From Progne subis subis (lineage: Eukaryota; Chordata; Aves; Passeriformes; Hirundinidae): 64,000 nucleotides of DNA. The translations under genes and the position numbers were made by a program. Location: assembly GCA_022316685.1 (NCBI GenBank), contig JAKJHU010000026.1:1178001-1242000 (forward strand). The letters are read 5' to 3'. Positions 1-9,848 of the stretch are shown here, piece after piece. The notes beneath the pieces are model-generated. The model had not been told where the DNA came from. It saw nothing but the letters and a program-made list of their open reading frames with translations, and did no database searches. Each line of letters begins with the position of its first letter. The first letter of the stretch is position 1.

Positions 1-1827
1 AGCAATATAAGCAAACCCCCTAAAAGAAATATTTGCAGGAATCAAGTTGGTGTAATGTCTATTAGAATTTCATTTATATTATTGATTTCTGTTTTAAGTC
101 AATCACAACTGACTGAAAATTCAGGTTTGCTTTTCATCAAAGATGTTTGTTACTCCTTAAACATTCTATTATGCAGATGTTCATTTCTATTAAAAACTTA
201 AAGTTCAACAGAGAAAAATATTTTCACATCATTATTTTCCATGTCCTTTAAATAACTGATTCTTTTATAAATAGACTATTCAAAAAGCACAGTAAGATGC
301 AGCACATCACCAGCCCACAACTTTGTATTCCTGGCTTCTCTTACACAGCTGCTGTCCACACACATGAAAGTACATCTTAATCAGCATCTTCCTTGAACTG
401 TACACACAGATAAAGGATTTCTAATGATAAACTACTGTTTAACATCCTAGTAGTTTAGCACAGTATAACTGTGAAACTCAGCATATTATCAGCTCAGCTG
501 ACTTCCATCATTTTATAGTAAGTCAACTGAAATTCAGTTTCATTGCATTGCTGTAAATAAATATTCCATCTTTTCCTCTAACAAGAAGCAAATCCTAGAC
601 AGGAATGAGATGTTAAAGCATAAAGAACAGCAAAATAGTAAACTCCTATTCTAAAAAAGTTTCAAGACATGTAATCAGTCACATACTAACTATAGCTATG
701 GTCTGTGTCAAATACTTCAGTACCTCCATTTTGTCACTTTAAAAAGAAGCTCAATCACTTTTCTGTCCTTTATACAACCCATCCAGATCCTTCCATGGAG
801 GATTTTTTACCAAAGCATTCTTCATCCCAAAGAATGATAAAGTCAACACAATTGACTTTACAGCAACTGGGTTTCACACAAAGTTCTTGTTTAAGGACTT
901 GGGGGCTGCAGTTAAGGTATATCTGTCTAGGTTTGCATCACAGCCGTCCTTTCAAATAAAAACACCCCAAACAAATTAGATTCCTGTGTTCCAGCCTACC
1001 AAAACAGTACCTTCATAGCATGATCTGAAAATTCTCAGCAACCTGGGTTATTCCACTAAAGCAAAATGTTATTTCACGAAAGTAAACTGACTGACTCCTG
1101 ACCACAACAAAAAGGCAAAGGACGGTAAAGCAAAGTAAAATGCCATATTTGCCTGTACGGCCACTGTATGACATGTGATCGCAAAAAGCTGTCCACAAAG
1201 TCTATACATTGAATACATCTGATTTATTTTAATATTTACAGGTGCCATATTATGATCCTACACTAATAAAGTTACAAATAAAAAAATAGCAAGCTAACTC
1301 AGGCTCAGTAAAAGCAGGAAAGGCTACATTTGGTAGAAAAGAAAGCTATCTGAGAAAGAAGGAAGGAAAAGAACATGACTTAACATATTTCTATTTTTAG
1401 AAGTTCTCCTTGTTGCTCAAGTCACACTTCCCTTAATAAAAATCAGGAAAGAAAACCGCATAGTAACACTAATAAGCAAAGGGGCACTCACAGCTAGCCC
1501 AACATTTGTAGAAACAGAAATGTAGCACTTTTTTCCCTGATCATAGCACAAAACCATGCTCCTACTACTCCTGTTACGGTCACCCCACTTTGTTGCTTTT
1601 TTCAATCAGTTTCATTTTAGCATACTTCTTTCACATGCCCATTGCATGTTTTCTTTCATATTGTCTGCTTATTTCCCCAGTAATCACATATTTACATTTC
1701 CATTACTCAGTAATTTAAGCACAATTAAAAAAATATTTTTTCTCTTAATAAATGCTTCCCTAATTGTCATCATTTTCTTTTAAGGGTTGAAGTTAGACTG
1801 ACACAATATACAAAATCTAATGTGTAC
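1..1827 (-). other. Intron 11 (partial), dynein heavy chain gene
   Basis: AT-rich sequence downstream of the exon 11 donor. I looked on the minus strand for the next expected tail segment after KYQ and did not find it, so exon 12 should lie beyond the left edge. No recognisable repeat or RNA gene was seen. Confidence 0.6.
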
Positions 1828-2043
1828 CTGATATTTTGTGATCATTTCTTCCAATCCCTCTATCTTAGATTCCTGTATAACCGAGTAGGTTTTCATTGTA
1901 TTGAAAACATCTATTATCTTTACCAGACGACGATGAAAGGCTTCAAATTTTCCAAATATATACATCTCACTAAAATCAAATTGTCTTTCAGCTGGATTTT
2001 GTTCCAAATTCTCTTTTATCTTGTGGAAACAATTTTGATACTC
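1828..2043 (-). CDS. DNAH5: Dynein heavy chain exon 11 (N-terminal tail)
   Basis: A 216-base exon of 72 codons, phase 0 at both ends. The acceptor reads TTTTAAG|GAG and the donor CAG|GTACAC. It opens with EYQNCFHK and contains [19 protein letters not shown], one of the most conserved blocks of the DNAH5/DNAH8 tail, followed by KTYSV and IEGLEEM and ending in KYQ. This places it within the first part of the DHC_N1 tail region, about residues 464-535 of the protein predicted here. The open frame runs past both splice sites, but the homology stops exactly at them. TYSVIQ and KYQ favour DNAH5 over DNAH8 in my recollection. It is the last exon inside the window. Confidence 0.93.
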
Positions 2044-3878
2044 CTTAAAACAAAGAATATAAAAGAATGTCAAGCTCATAACAAAAGGCACCGTTTTTAG
2101 CTAGAACAAAATTTACACAGACAAGTGTCATCCTAACCTGATGGCAAGTAGAAGTTTCATCAATAAACAATCATGAACACTATGAAGACAGTAATAGAAT
2201 TTGCTTCTGAAAACCAACCCATCAATGCCATTATAGGATTACACACTTCAGCAAATGACTGAATTGCACATATATATATATATTTGTACATATCCTTAGT
2301 TAGCACCCTTAGCAACAGAAATTCTGTTCCCTCCATTTCATAGCAGAGTTTGAGGTGTTTACTGAATAACCAAGATGACAATCCAGTTCCCAGAGACTGA
2401 AAATGTTTGCATGCTGAGAGTTTTACTGAGTAATCAAGGTTCAAAAATCACTTTCAAGAACAAATCACTTCCCGAAGTTTTAATGCTGCCCCACAGAAGC
2501 TTCTACTTTTCATTCTGCATTCATAACAAGACACAAACCTTACTCCAAATTTGCTACATTCTTCACATAGTCAAAGTACATATTCAACAGATTTGCTTGA
2601 AACGCTTTTGATAGTAGTTTTCTTTACAATAAAATGCTCATTCTTTTTATCACATTTATGTATGGATAACCCCACTTGAAGATATCGATACAAAGGGTGC
2701 AGATTTTGCTATGTTGTTAGTGATTCGAATTGTAAGTTTTAATCTACTGAAATTCTGAAAGCTTCTGGAACTAATAAGACTCAAATGAATACCTAATTTT
2801 TCAACATATTTTCATACAGAAACGGGACAATTTGATATATCTTTATAGAAAAACACAAGTTAAGTTCTCATTGTTGATGGTAAGATGTCATACAAATTTA
2901 TACTAATTTATGCTAGAACTAGGCAAGATTTCTTGCTTCAGAAGGTATTAGGATAAAGATGTAGTCCTGCAAGCACATATAAGGAATGGGAAAAAAAAAA
3001 AAAAAAAAGGCACAGAAAGCCTATAGGAAGGTCCCGATAAGGAGGTTGCCAAAGAGAGAGTCAAGCTCTTCTTCACAGTAACACATGGACAGCAACCAAG
3101 AAGAAAAGGGCATAAATTGAAATGGATGAGGTTTTGACTGGATATAAAGAGAGTATCTTTCATCCCAAGGACAGCTGAACAGTGAAAGAGGCTGCCCAAA
3201 AAGGCAGTGCAATCTCTCCATCCTTGGAGAATTTCAAGGCAGGACTGGAAAAAGGATTGGGAAACCATGTTTCATCTCATACAGCCCCTGCTTTGGCTTT
3301 GAGCAGAAGGTTGAACTAAATACTTTCTGAGGACCCTTCCAAGCCGAATTATCCCATAATACTATGTGTTAGGGGAAAAAAGAACAAAGAAAGATAAAAT
3401 TTAAAAAAGTATCACAGAAGTGTATACAAAAAAACCACAAATGCTATCTTCCTGACAAGTCTAGGCCAACTGAACAGATGAATTTTTCTCAGTTCAGTAA
3501 ATTGTCCTTTCTAAATGTATAGCTTGTCCACACATTTTTGGAATATAATTCAGTTCATTAAGTCTCCTTGGTTTAATTTGTATTTCATAATTCTCCACAT
3601 GAAGTGAAAAGACACTACCTAGAGAAACACAGGCATGAAAATCCAAGCAATTCTCTTATAAGCATAGTTAAGATAGACTGAGCATCAAAATTCTGTTTCC
3701 AGATCAACAGACAACAGACTAAATTCCTTGTTAGCTCTAGCATAAACATTCCAGTGGATATTTTTCAGTGAACTCATTTTTCTTCACTATAGCAGTGCTT
3801 TCTCACATAAAATTTTCCTATTCCTGCCCTCCTAAATATCACCATATAATTTATTTTCTAAATGTTCTTCCCACCTAC
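2044..3878 (-). other. Intron 10
   Basis: A 1.8 kb intron between exons 10 and 11. It contains a short TA run near 2273-2283, an A18 run near 2991-3008, and a CR1 fragment listed separately. The rest is unremarkable AT-rich sequence. Confidence 0.85.
3020..3366 (+). mobile_element. CR1-type LINE 3' fragment, plus orientation
   Basis: Decayed match to the avian CR1 3' region: the 'gctgcccaaaaaggcagtgc' segment, 'ccatccttggagaatttcaa', and the tail 'gacccttccaagccgaatta' followed by a degenerate 'cataatactatg'. It lies antisense to the dynein gene in intron 10. An A18 run sits just upstream of its 5' side, which is not where CR1 would place a tail, so that run is probably unrelated. Confidence 0.75.
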
Positions 3879-4001
3879 CTGTTTAAGTCTAATAGCTGCT
3901 TGCAGCTTTTCCACAACTGTCTCCTGTGGTTGATTCCAGATAGTGTCGGTGCCATTGTTTGCAATGTAATATTTACACGCTGTGATCATCTGGTTGGTCA
4001 C
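3879..4001 (-). CDS. DNAH5: Dynein heavy chain exon 10 (N-terminal tail)
   Basis: A 123-base exon of 41 codons, phase 0 at both ends. The acceptor is TTTCAG|GTG and the donor CAG|GTAGGT. It encodes [18 protein letters not shown], then IWNQPQE, and ends in IRLKQ. This matches the segment of the DNAH5 tail that follows SLFVK and precedes EYQ. The length agrees with the human protein with no insertion. Together with exon 9 it forms a helical part of the tail. No anomaly was seen. Confidence 0.92.
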
Positions 4002-4673
4002 CTGAAAGCAGTTTTAACTTTGTGAAAATAGAGCATTTCAAGACAAAGCAGTCTTGTCGTTCTCTCAGTCACATTCCTCTGACTGCACTGACCTAAAGCC
4101 TGACAAAGAGCAATACCAAATACCAGCCACATCGATAGACTGCCCTCCTTGCAACACCCAGCCTTCTGAATGTGACGTAACAAAAATGTTGATAACTATG
4201 CTCATCCTAAACCTACACATCTTGCACCAACCTTGAAATAGCATTGAAGGCTACAAAGTCATAAGACTTTGTCTCTTCTGAAGGCAAAGGTAAAATCAAG
4301 AGCCCAGGAGAGTACAAATGGTAAAGAATAGCTTGTACTTCCAATCCATTTCCTTCTTTATGCAAACGTGGAAATTTAAGGGCAATATTAATTTAGCGCA
4401 TTTGATTCTACAAAAAACACCCGTTCATAACAGGCAAAATTTGTAACAAAGAAGTTACTCTATGTACATCAGAGGTGAGATTTAAGTCAAAATGTTCCTA
4501 CAACTCCAAATTACAAGCAGTAAAATAAGTCCTAAATTTGAAATATTTATCAAGCCTCATTAAAGGTCACAAAGTGCTGCCTCTCCAATTGCATGGTTTC
4601 TTTGTGTTTTCTCTTGCACTCAAACAACACAGAAGACAATCTTGGGATATTTCTTTTCCCGCTGAGCACCAAC
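4002..4673 (-). other. Intron 9
   Basis: A 672-base AT-rich intron. No repeat or gene was recognised. Confidence 0.85.
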
Positions 4674-4781
4674 CTTCACAAAGAGAGAGGAGATCTTTTC
4701 AGAAGTGTTGTAATACTGAGAGATGCTCTGAATCATTTTAATTGCATTTATGAGTCCTGGAATAGCATCCAGCATGGACAC
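4674..4781 (-). CDS. DNAH5: Dynein heavy chain exon 9 (N-terminal tail)
   Basis: A 108-base exon of 36 codons, phase 0 at both ends. The acceptor is TTTCCAG|GTG and the donor AAG|GTTGGT. It encodes [17 protein letters not shown], then [14 protein letters not shown], which is almost invariant among DNAH5/DNAH8 proteins. The spacing to the following VTNQ segment in exon 10 is as expected. The conserved reading frame here is the one that would be lost if the extra base in exon 8 were real. Confidence 0.93.
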
Positions 4782-6685
4782 CTGGAAAGAAAACACACAG
4801 TCTGAACTATGCTCAGTACCTCTGTTACCACACATTAGCACAACACCTAATTAGTGAATGCAGAAGAATTATGAACATGGTCTTTGGAATGGTTCTGGCC
4901 CTGTCTACCTGGGCCTCTCCTGCAGAGCTGCCTGTCCTACATCGTTCCCCAAGCTCTGTAACAATTTTGGGGAAAAATTTTCACTAGGGTCTTGGCTGGA
5001 AGAATTCAGATCAGTGAGTGAAATTTGGTAGAAGTAAAGGCCTCTTAAAAAGAACCCTCTTTTTCACAAAAAAAAATATGTTTATATGCTCAGTTGCTAA
5101 ACCTGATGTAAACTTGCATGTGAAGAGAACCCCTTCAGTACTTGGAGAGAGGAGGAAGAAAACTGGGGATTGAAGGGTGAAGCTGAGCCTGGTGTGGCAG
5201 AGATGTGGCTTTAGTTTCTGATTTTGTTTGTCACTACCCAAATGTATTTTCACTGTCAATAAAGACATTTTTCCCCAAGTTCAGTCTGTTTTGCCCATGA
5301 TTATAAAAAGTATGTGATGTTCCTGTCATAGAAAAATACATGAGCCTTTTCATATTATATTCTCATCCCATACTATTGAAAATGGGGATACAGAGAATGC
5401 TTGATGCACAGCCAAGGGCACACTATCCTACCCATTTAAATTCTTCTTATCCCTTGTAGTTCAGTAAGTTTTGTGTATAAGAGAAACACCTTTTACTAAA
5501 TACTTTTAAGAAAAGTATCACTTCAAAACCATAGCAGTCCTGTCTTCAATCCATAAGTGAGCCAGACAAAGATTTTGCAGTTCGCTCTTCGTCAAAATCT
5601 GAATTTCCAAAGTAATGACAGTTTTATTCTGCTGACAAACTCATTCTCAAAATTGTACAGGTAAATATCAGTAAGGGAAAGGCTTCACACTCCACGCCTC
5701 TAAGGCTTTCATACCAGGTGCTACACCATCACAAAACTAAACATCTCCAACGCGGGCACACCCCTTTCTCCTTGGTGAAAACCTGCACTGGAAGCACAAA
5801 GCAGGCGAGTTCAACAGACCCTGCACAGTGCCAGTAGCAAGTACAGTCACTTTTGTTCTGAACCCAATAACCTTTCAGTAGAGAAGCTCAAATAGCAGAT
5901 TGGAAACACTGAAAGAACACACTGTTCTAATATCACCCAGTAAACGGAAACAAACTTGGTTTCCCAGAGCACTCTTTGGAAGCAATTTGGTTTTGGGATA
6001 AGTTTCAGACGAGAGAGAGAGGAAGCTAGGATGGGTCAAAATCTTGAGTCTTCATGGCTACCAGTCGTATTTCTTTGACTAGCAAGACACATACAGCCAG
6101 TTGCAAAACCAGTTTTAATAAAAGCAATTATTTGCCACCTATTTTGGCAGATAATGGGAGACTCCTCCAATCCTGTACCTTAGGGTGGCTGGTTTTATTA
6201 CATGTTATGCTTGCATCATCCTATGCATTCTCACACTGTAGTATGAGAAGGTGATTTATAATTATGTCTTAATATTTACATAATACTATTTATCTTTTCC
6301 CAACCCAAGAAGCTGAAAATTGCCCTATAAATGGTAGTATAACCATGTCCACCAATACAAGACAAAAGATCGAACTTTGTCTTTAGCATAGCATTAGGTT
6401 TACTTCTCTTTTTTTTTAATCTTAAGGAATTCACTTTCTCTCACAGCACAGAAATCAGTCTCTACCAGAACAAAAGCTTTACAGATACTAAGGTATGAAA
6501 ATAGCAAGTACTTTATTTTGTAGCCAGAAATTCCCATCAAGCTACTTGTGCCACTACTGCACAAAATCTCAAACTGGAGTTGCATATGTAAAATTCTCTG
6601 TTTCATTTCCAAATTCATCCTACAGAATATATTCATGTTGCTTGTCTCAAGACATTTCTGTTGAGAATTTAAAAGTTCTGCTTAC
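4782..6685 (-). other. Intron 8
   Basis: A 1.9 kb intron. Unremarkable AT-rich sequence; no element could be assigned. Confidence 0.85.
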
Positions 6686-6800
6686 GGGATCAGTATTGTA
6701 TAATGGGTCATAGTATTTTTCCAGAGAATAAAGATACTTCACATTATCTTTAGCTTCATTTGCTGCGTCTGTGATGCGAATATCCAATGCTTCGCCATTT
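6686..6800 (-). CDS. DNAH5: Dynein heavy chain exon 8, with apparent +1 frameshift
   Basis: The acceptor TTCTTAG|AAA and donor CCC|GTAAGC are both good and bound 115 bases, where the expected exon is 114 (38 codons). The first three codons read K-W-R, matching the conserved (T)WRE start. The conserved remainder ([20 protein letters not shown], then EKYYDPLY and TDP) is in the next frame, so one base is extra at about 6787-6791. Read literally, the exon hits a TGA at 6756-6758 after 14 codons. Flanking exons 7 and 9 are both phase 0, so they do not compensate. The protein is otherwise well conserved, which favours a sequencing or assembly error or a recent allele over an old pseudogene. Confidence 0.85.
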
Positions 6801-7564
6801 CTAAGAACAGGAAGTTGAAAAAACAAATAAAAGTATGCATTTCAGAAAAAATCTTTTGAGATCATTCTGGTTAGTCTTTAGCTTCTAAACACATTCCAAA
6901 GCACAGATCTTTTACTTCAGGATTATACTTATTCACCCAGGATGAGGTTCCTTGCCTGATTTCAGTAACTTGACTGTAAACATACAGTTGGTTTAGACCA
7001 CTCAGCCAAATAGTCAGTGGTAGTGTGCAGTCAACATGCTGCAAAATATGTGAATTATGGGCATATAGCTATGTATTTGTTCCACATCTCATTTTGATGA
7101 GACAAGATTTTTTGTTTTATTTACTTATTTTCTGTTGGTGATGGGACTTTAAATTTGTTATGTCAATGTAAGAAGTTGTGATTCCACAAAATTTTGACAG
7201 GCACTGTAACAATATAAAAAAAGGCTTAAAATGGGGGGATTCATTTTTTGTCATTAAATATCCAGTTCATTAATTCAATATTCTGATTTAATAATTAATT
7301 TTTCAAATATTTTAGTTATTTATTTCTGTTGAGCCACGTGGATGAAGTATATTATATACCCAGCCTCTAGACTGAGGCAACTCCCAGTGTTTAATAAATT
7401 GAACTAGATTTATCTACTCAAGCTAAGAAATAGAGAAAGAAAAAGAAAATAAAAGCCAAAGATGTTTCAATGTTTTTCCCACATTGTTACATACATTATC
7501 AAAATGAGCTAGGGTATAAAGAACATTTCTAGTTTTTACATCTGTCATAATTTAAAATAAAAAC
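6801..7564 (-). other. Intron 7
   Basis: A 764-base AT-rich intron. Its donor, AAG|GTTTTT, is a weak match to the consensus. No repeat was recognised. Confidence 0.8.
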
Positions 7565-7741
7565 CTTCAGCAGTTTGGATTTAGCAGCAGTGAGTACACC
7601 AAGCACTGCCTTCACATCTGGGCTCTTCAGCTGCTCCATAAGGTAGTTGAATTTTGACAATTTCTTTTTCCAATAATCAAGCTCTACTCGTGGTCCAAGG
7701 TCATCTCCTTCTTTTCTCAACTGGTCATTTTCTGCAAGAAC
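7565..7741 (-). CDS. DNAH5: Dynein heavy chain exon 7 (N-terminal tail)
   Basis: A 177-base exon of 59 codons, phase 0 at both ends. The acceptor is ATAAAAG|GTT, with a short pyrimidine tract. It encodes [20 protein letters not shown], then the conserved LSKFNYL and [15 protein letters not shown], and ends AAKSKLLK. This is the expected DNAH5 segment with no length change. The donor is AAG|GTTTTT, poor at positions +3 to +5. The open frame continues about 11 codons into the intron to a TAG, so read-through or retention would truncate the protein. Confidence 0.93.
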
Positions 7742-8352
7742 CTTTTATCATACAGTAATGTGAGTGATGCTCATACTTTTTATTTGCAGAGGTAGCATGC
7801 ATTAATTCTAAACTTAACACAAAGTTACATTTAAGCTCGCCTGATAAATTACCTAACAGCTTCCACCTCACATAAAAAAACTTGATTTTGCTTGGTCCTT
7901 TTATTTCCAGGCTAAAGAAGAGATTCTTTTCCTTCTGTTGTAAGAGCACTGATACAGACACAGTTACATTTGCTGCAAATAACCTGCAAAGCATGTTTCA
8001 AGGTACAAATGTGACTACTGAAAATAGTGCTCACTCAATTACCATGTTCTTTTTGTTTTCATTAAATCCACTGAGAACTACTAACTGTTTTCTACTTTAA
8101 TAACAGGTAATTATCAAAGACTGGGGACTAAGCTTACCAAACTGTGTATCCTGTATTAACGAGCAGATGGAAAAAGCTCTCAGTAATATTCTCATTGAGA
8201 AATAGTAACACAAAAAACATACCAACAATACTTTAAAATAAAGAGATTGAACTTATCTGAATTTATAGAAAGGTAGCTATAACACCAACAGGATTAAACT
8301 CATCTGCCAAGATGCAGATGTTGTCATATTTCGCATTTTTTCCATGTATCAC
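7742..8352 (-). other. Intron 6
   Basis: A 611-base AT-rich intron with no recognised element. Confidence 0.85.
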
Positions 8353-8490
8353 CTGTTCAATTTGTTTGGTCCATTCTTTCATGCAGATTTCTATTTTTTC
8401 AAGAGCCTCTAAGCTGTTAGCAACCATCAAGTAATCTGAAGGTCCTCTTAGAGTTTTCAGGTCATACGTTTCACATTTCTTCAGACTGAC
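8353..8490 (-). CDS. DNAH5: Dynein heavy chain exon 6 (N-terminal tail)
   Basis: A 138-base exon of 46 codons, phase 0 at both ends. The acceptor is CATTTTAG|GTC and the donor CAG|GTGATA. It encodes VSLKKCETYDLKTL, then PSDYLMVAN, LEKIEICMKEW and KQIEQ. These match the DNAH5 tail segment (KCD, LKTL, DYL, KIEDCMKVW, KQTEQ) at identical spacing. A T-rich run of about 21 bases on the minus strand (near 8504-8525) lies 14-35 bases upstream and may serve as the polypyrimidine tract. Confidence 0.92.
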
Positions 8491-8492
8491 CT

Positions 8493-8525
<33 letters not shown>

Positions 8526-9049
8526 TTTAAATTCTGAATGCTCATGACAAATAATTGAGGAAATTTAAAGACTAACTTGTTGCCCTGCTTGGTGTATCTC
8601 TCTTCCTATTCTCAGCTCAGTCTAAATTAAACTGGTCTGAGCCAGAAGTGGACTCCAGAATCTGGAGAATTTACCAGCCAGGCAGCCGTGTTCTCACGTC
8701 CTTTCCTTCACAAAAGCTGAATAGAAACCAACCAGTTGGAGCAACAGTTTGTCATACGTTAATCATTCAACATTTAAGAGTGATACCAGCCATTGGAGAG
8801 TCAAGAAGCTAATACCTCTAAAGAACTGGCCCCAGAATAAACAAGAACAGAAGCAACTATGGAACTATTAAACCTACAGGTCAAAGTATAATGAATGACT
8901 GATGACAATAGACAGAAGTGTTGGGTCATTCTCCAGTTCAACAAAAGCAATTTTTATGAGTAATCTACAACAGCAGTTAATTCAAAAGGTCTCAAGCTAG
9001 AAACATTCTACCACTAGCTCACTTTCTATTTGCCACATCAACACTCTAC
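8491..9049 (-). other. Intron 5
   Basis: A 559-base intron whose only notable feature is the A-run (T-run on the coding strand) at about 8504-8525. Confidence 0.85.
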
Positions 9050-9262
9050 CTTTTCCAACAGACTTTGCTGAGTTCCTGATAGGACGCTAACAAATGCTTC
9101 AAGGGCACGAAGGAAGTCCTGCTTAATATTGGGAACTCGTTGAAGTTCAATCCAGCCATGGTCCATAGTCTGTAAGGCTGGAATGAATATTTCTGACATC
9201 AACTGCTCAACACTTTTTAATAAGCCATCTCGACCTATATCCATCATATTAAAATTTACTTC
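9050..9262 (-). CDS. DNAH5: Dynein heavy chain exon 5 (start of conserved tail domain)
   Basis: A 213-base exon of 71 codons, phase 0 at both ends. The acceptor is TTTTACAG|GAA and the donor AAG|GTAGAG. It encodes EVNFNMMD, then [35 protein letters not shown] and VLSGTQQSL. The block from IFIPAL to VLSGAQ is a hallmark of the DNAH5/DNAH8 N-terminus, where the dynein heavy chain tail domain begins. The variable linker after HGW is two residues shorter than the human protein as I recall it; otherwise spacing agrees. Confidence 0.94.
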
Positions 9263-9684
9263 CTGTAAAAGAGACGCAACACAAAGAGTCCTTTGCCAGT
9301 AAAAACTTAGTTATATACAATTTACATATACACTCTCAAAAGTAAAATAATTTTTGTTTTTTCTAATGAATTTGCTAGAGGCTTTTGAAATTTAACACCA
9401 TTTAATTTACCAGTATTTAGGTATTGACTAATTACTCTGTCATCACAGATCGTCTTAAATTTTCTTCCTTAGCATCCTTTTTTCATATCAATAATATACA
9501 TCAAGTTGCTGCCACAAGATAATGTCTTTATTTTCATTCCCCTCCCTTTTTGTCCCATTTTATTTAATCTATTTGTGTCTTTCTACTTATTCCTCTATGT
9601 CAAATTATATGCTGAGAGCAAATACCCCATGGTAAAAGCAAATTTTAAACAAGATTATGCAGAGATGAGCAGACACTGACTTAC
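9263..9684 (-). other. Intron 4
   Basis: A 422-base AT-rich intron; nothing else was seen. Confidence 0.85.
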
Positions 9685-9848
9685 TTGATAGATATTCTCA
9701 GCTGTGACATGCTCAGAAAAACTAGTTCTAATGAAGAAAATGCATACACCAGTTAAAGCAACTTCTTTTCCCTCTGTCACAAATACTTTAAGTTTCTTCT
9801 TCTTGGTCAAATGAGGGTTTGTTCCTATTCCTGGAAGGCCAAAGTACT
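9685..9848 (-). CDS. DNAH5: Dynein heavy chain exon 4 (N-terminal region)
   Basis: A 164-base exon. It completes a codon split after its first base (phase 1) and ends in phase 0, making 55 codons with the split one. The acceptor is TTTATAG|AG and the donor CAA|GTAAGT. A divergent glycine/proline-containing start leads into [20 protein letters not shown] and then ENIYQ. This corresponds to the DNAH5 segment with KVFVTEG and ALTGVCVFF and its IHQ end. The upstream linker is the least conserved part, as in other species. Confidence 0.92.

Noticed and set aside
1..1800. Search for exon 12 of the dynein gene
   Set aside because: The expected next tail segment was not found on the minus strand; the exon most likely lies outside the window.
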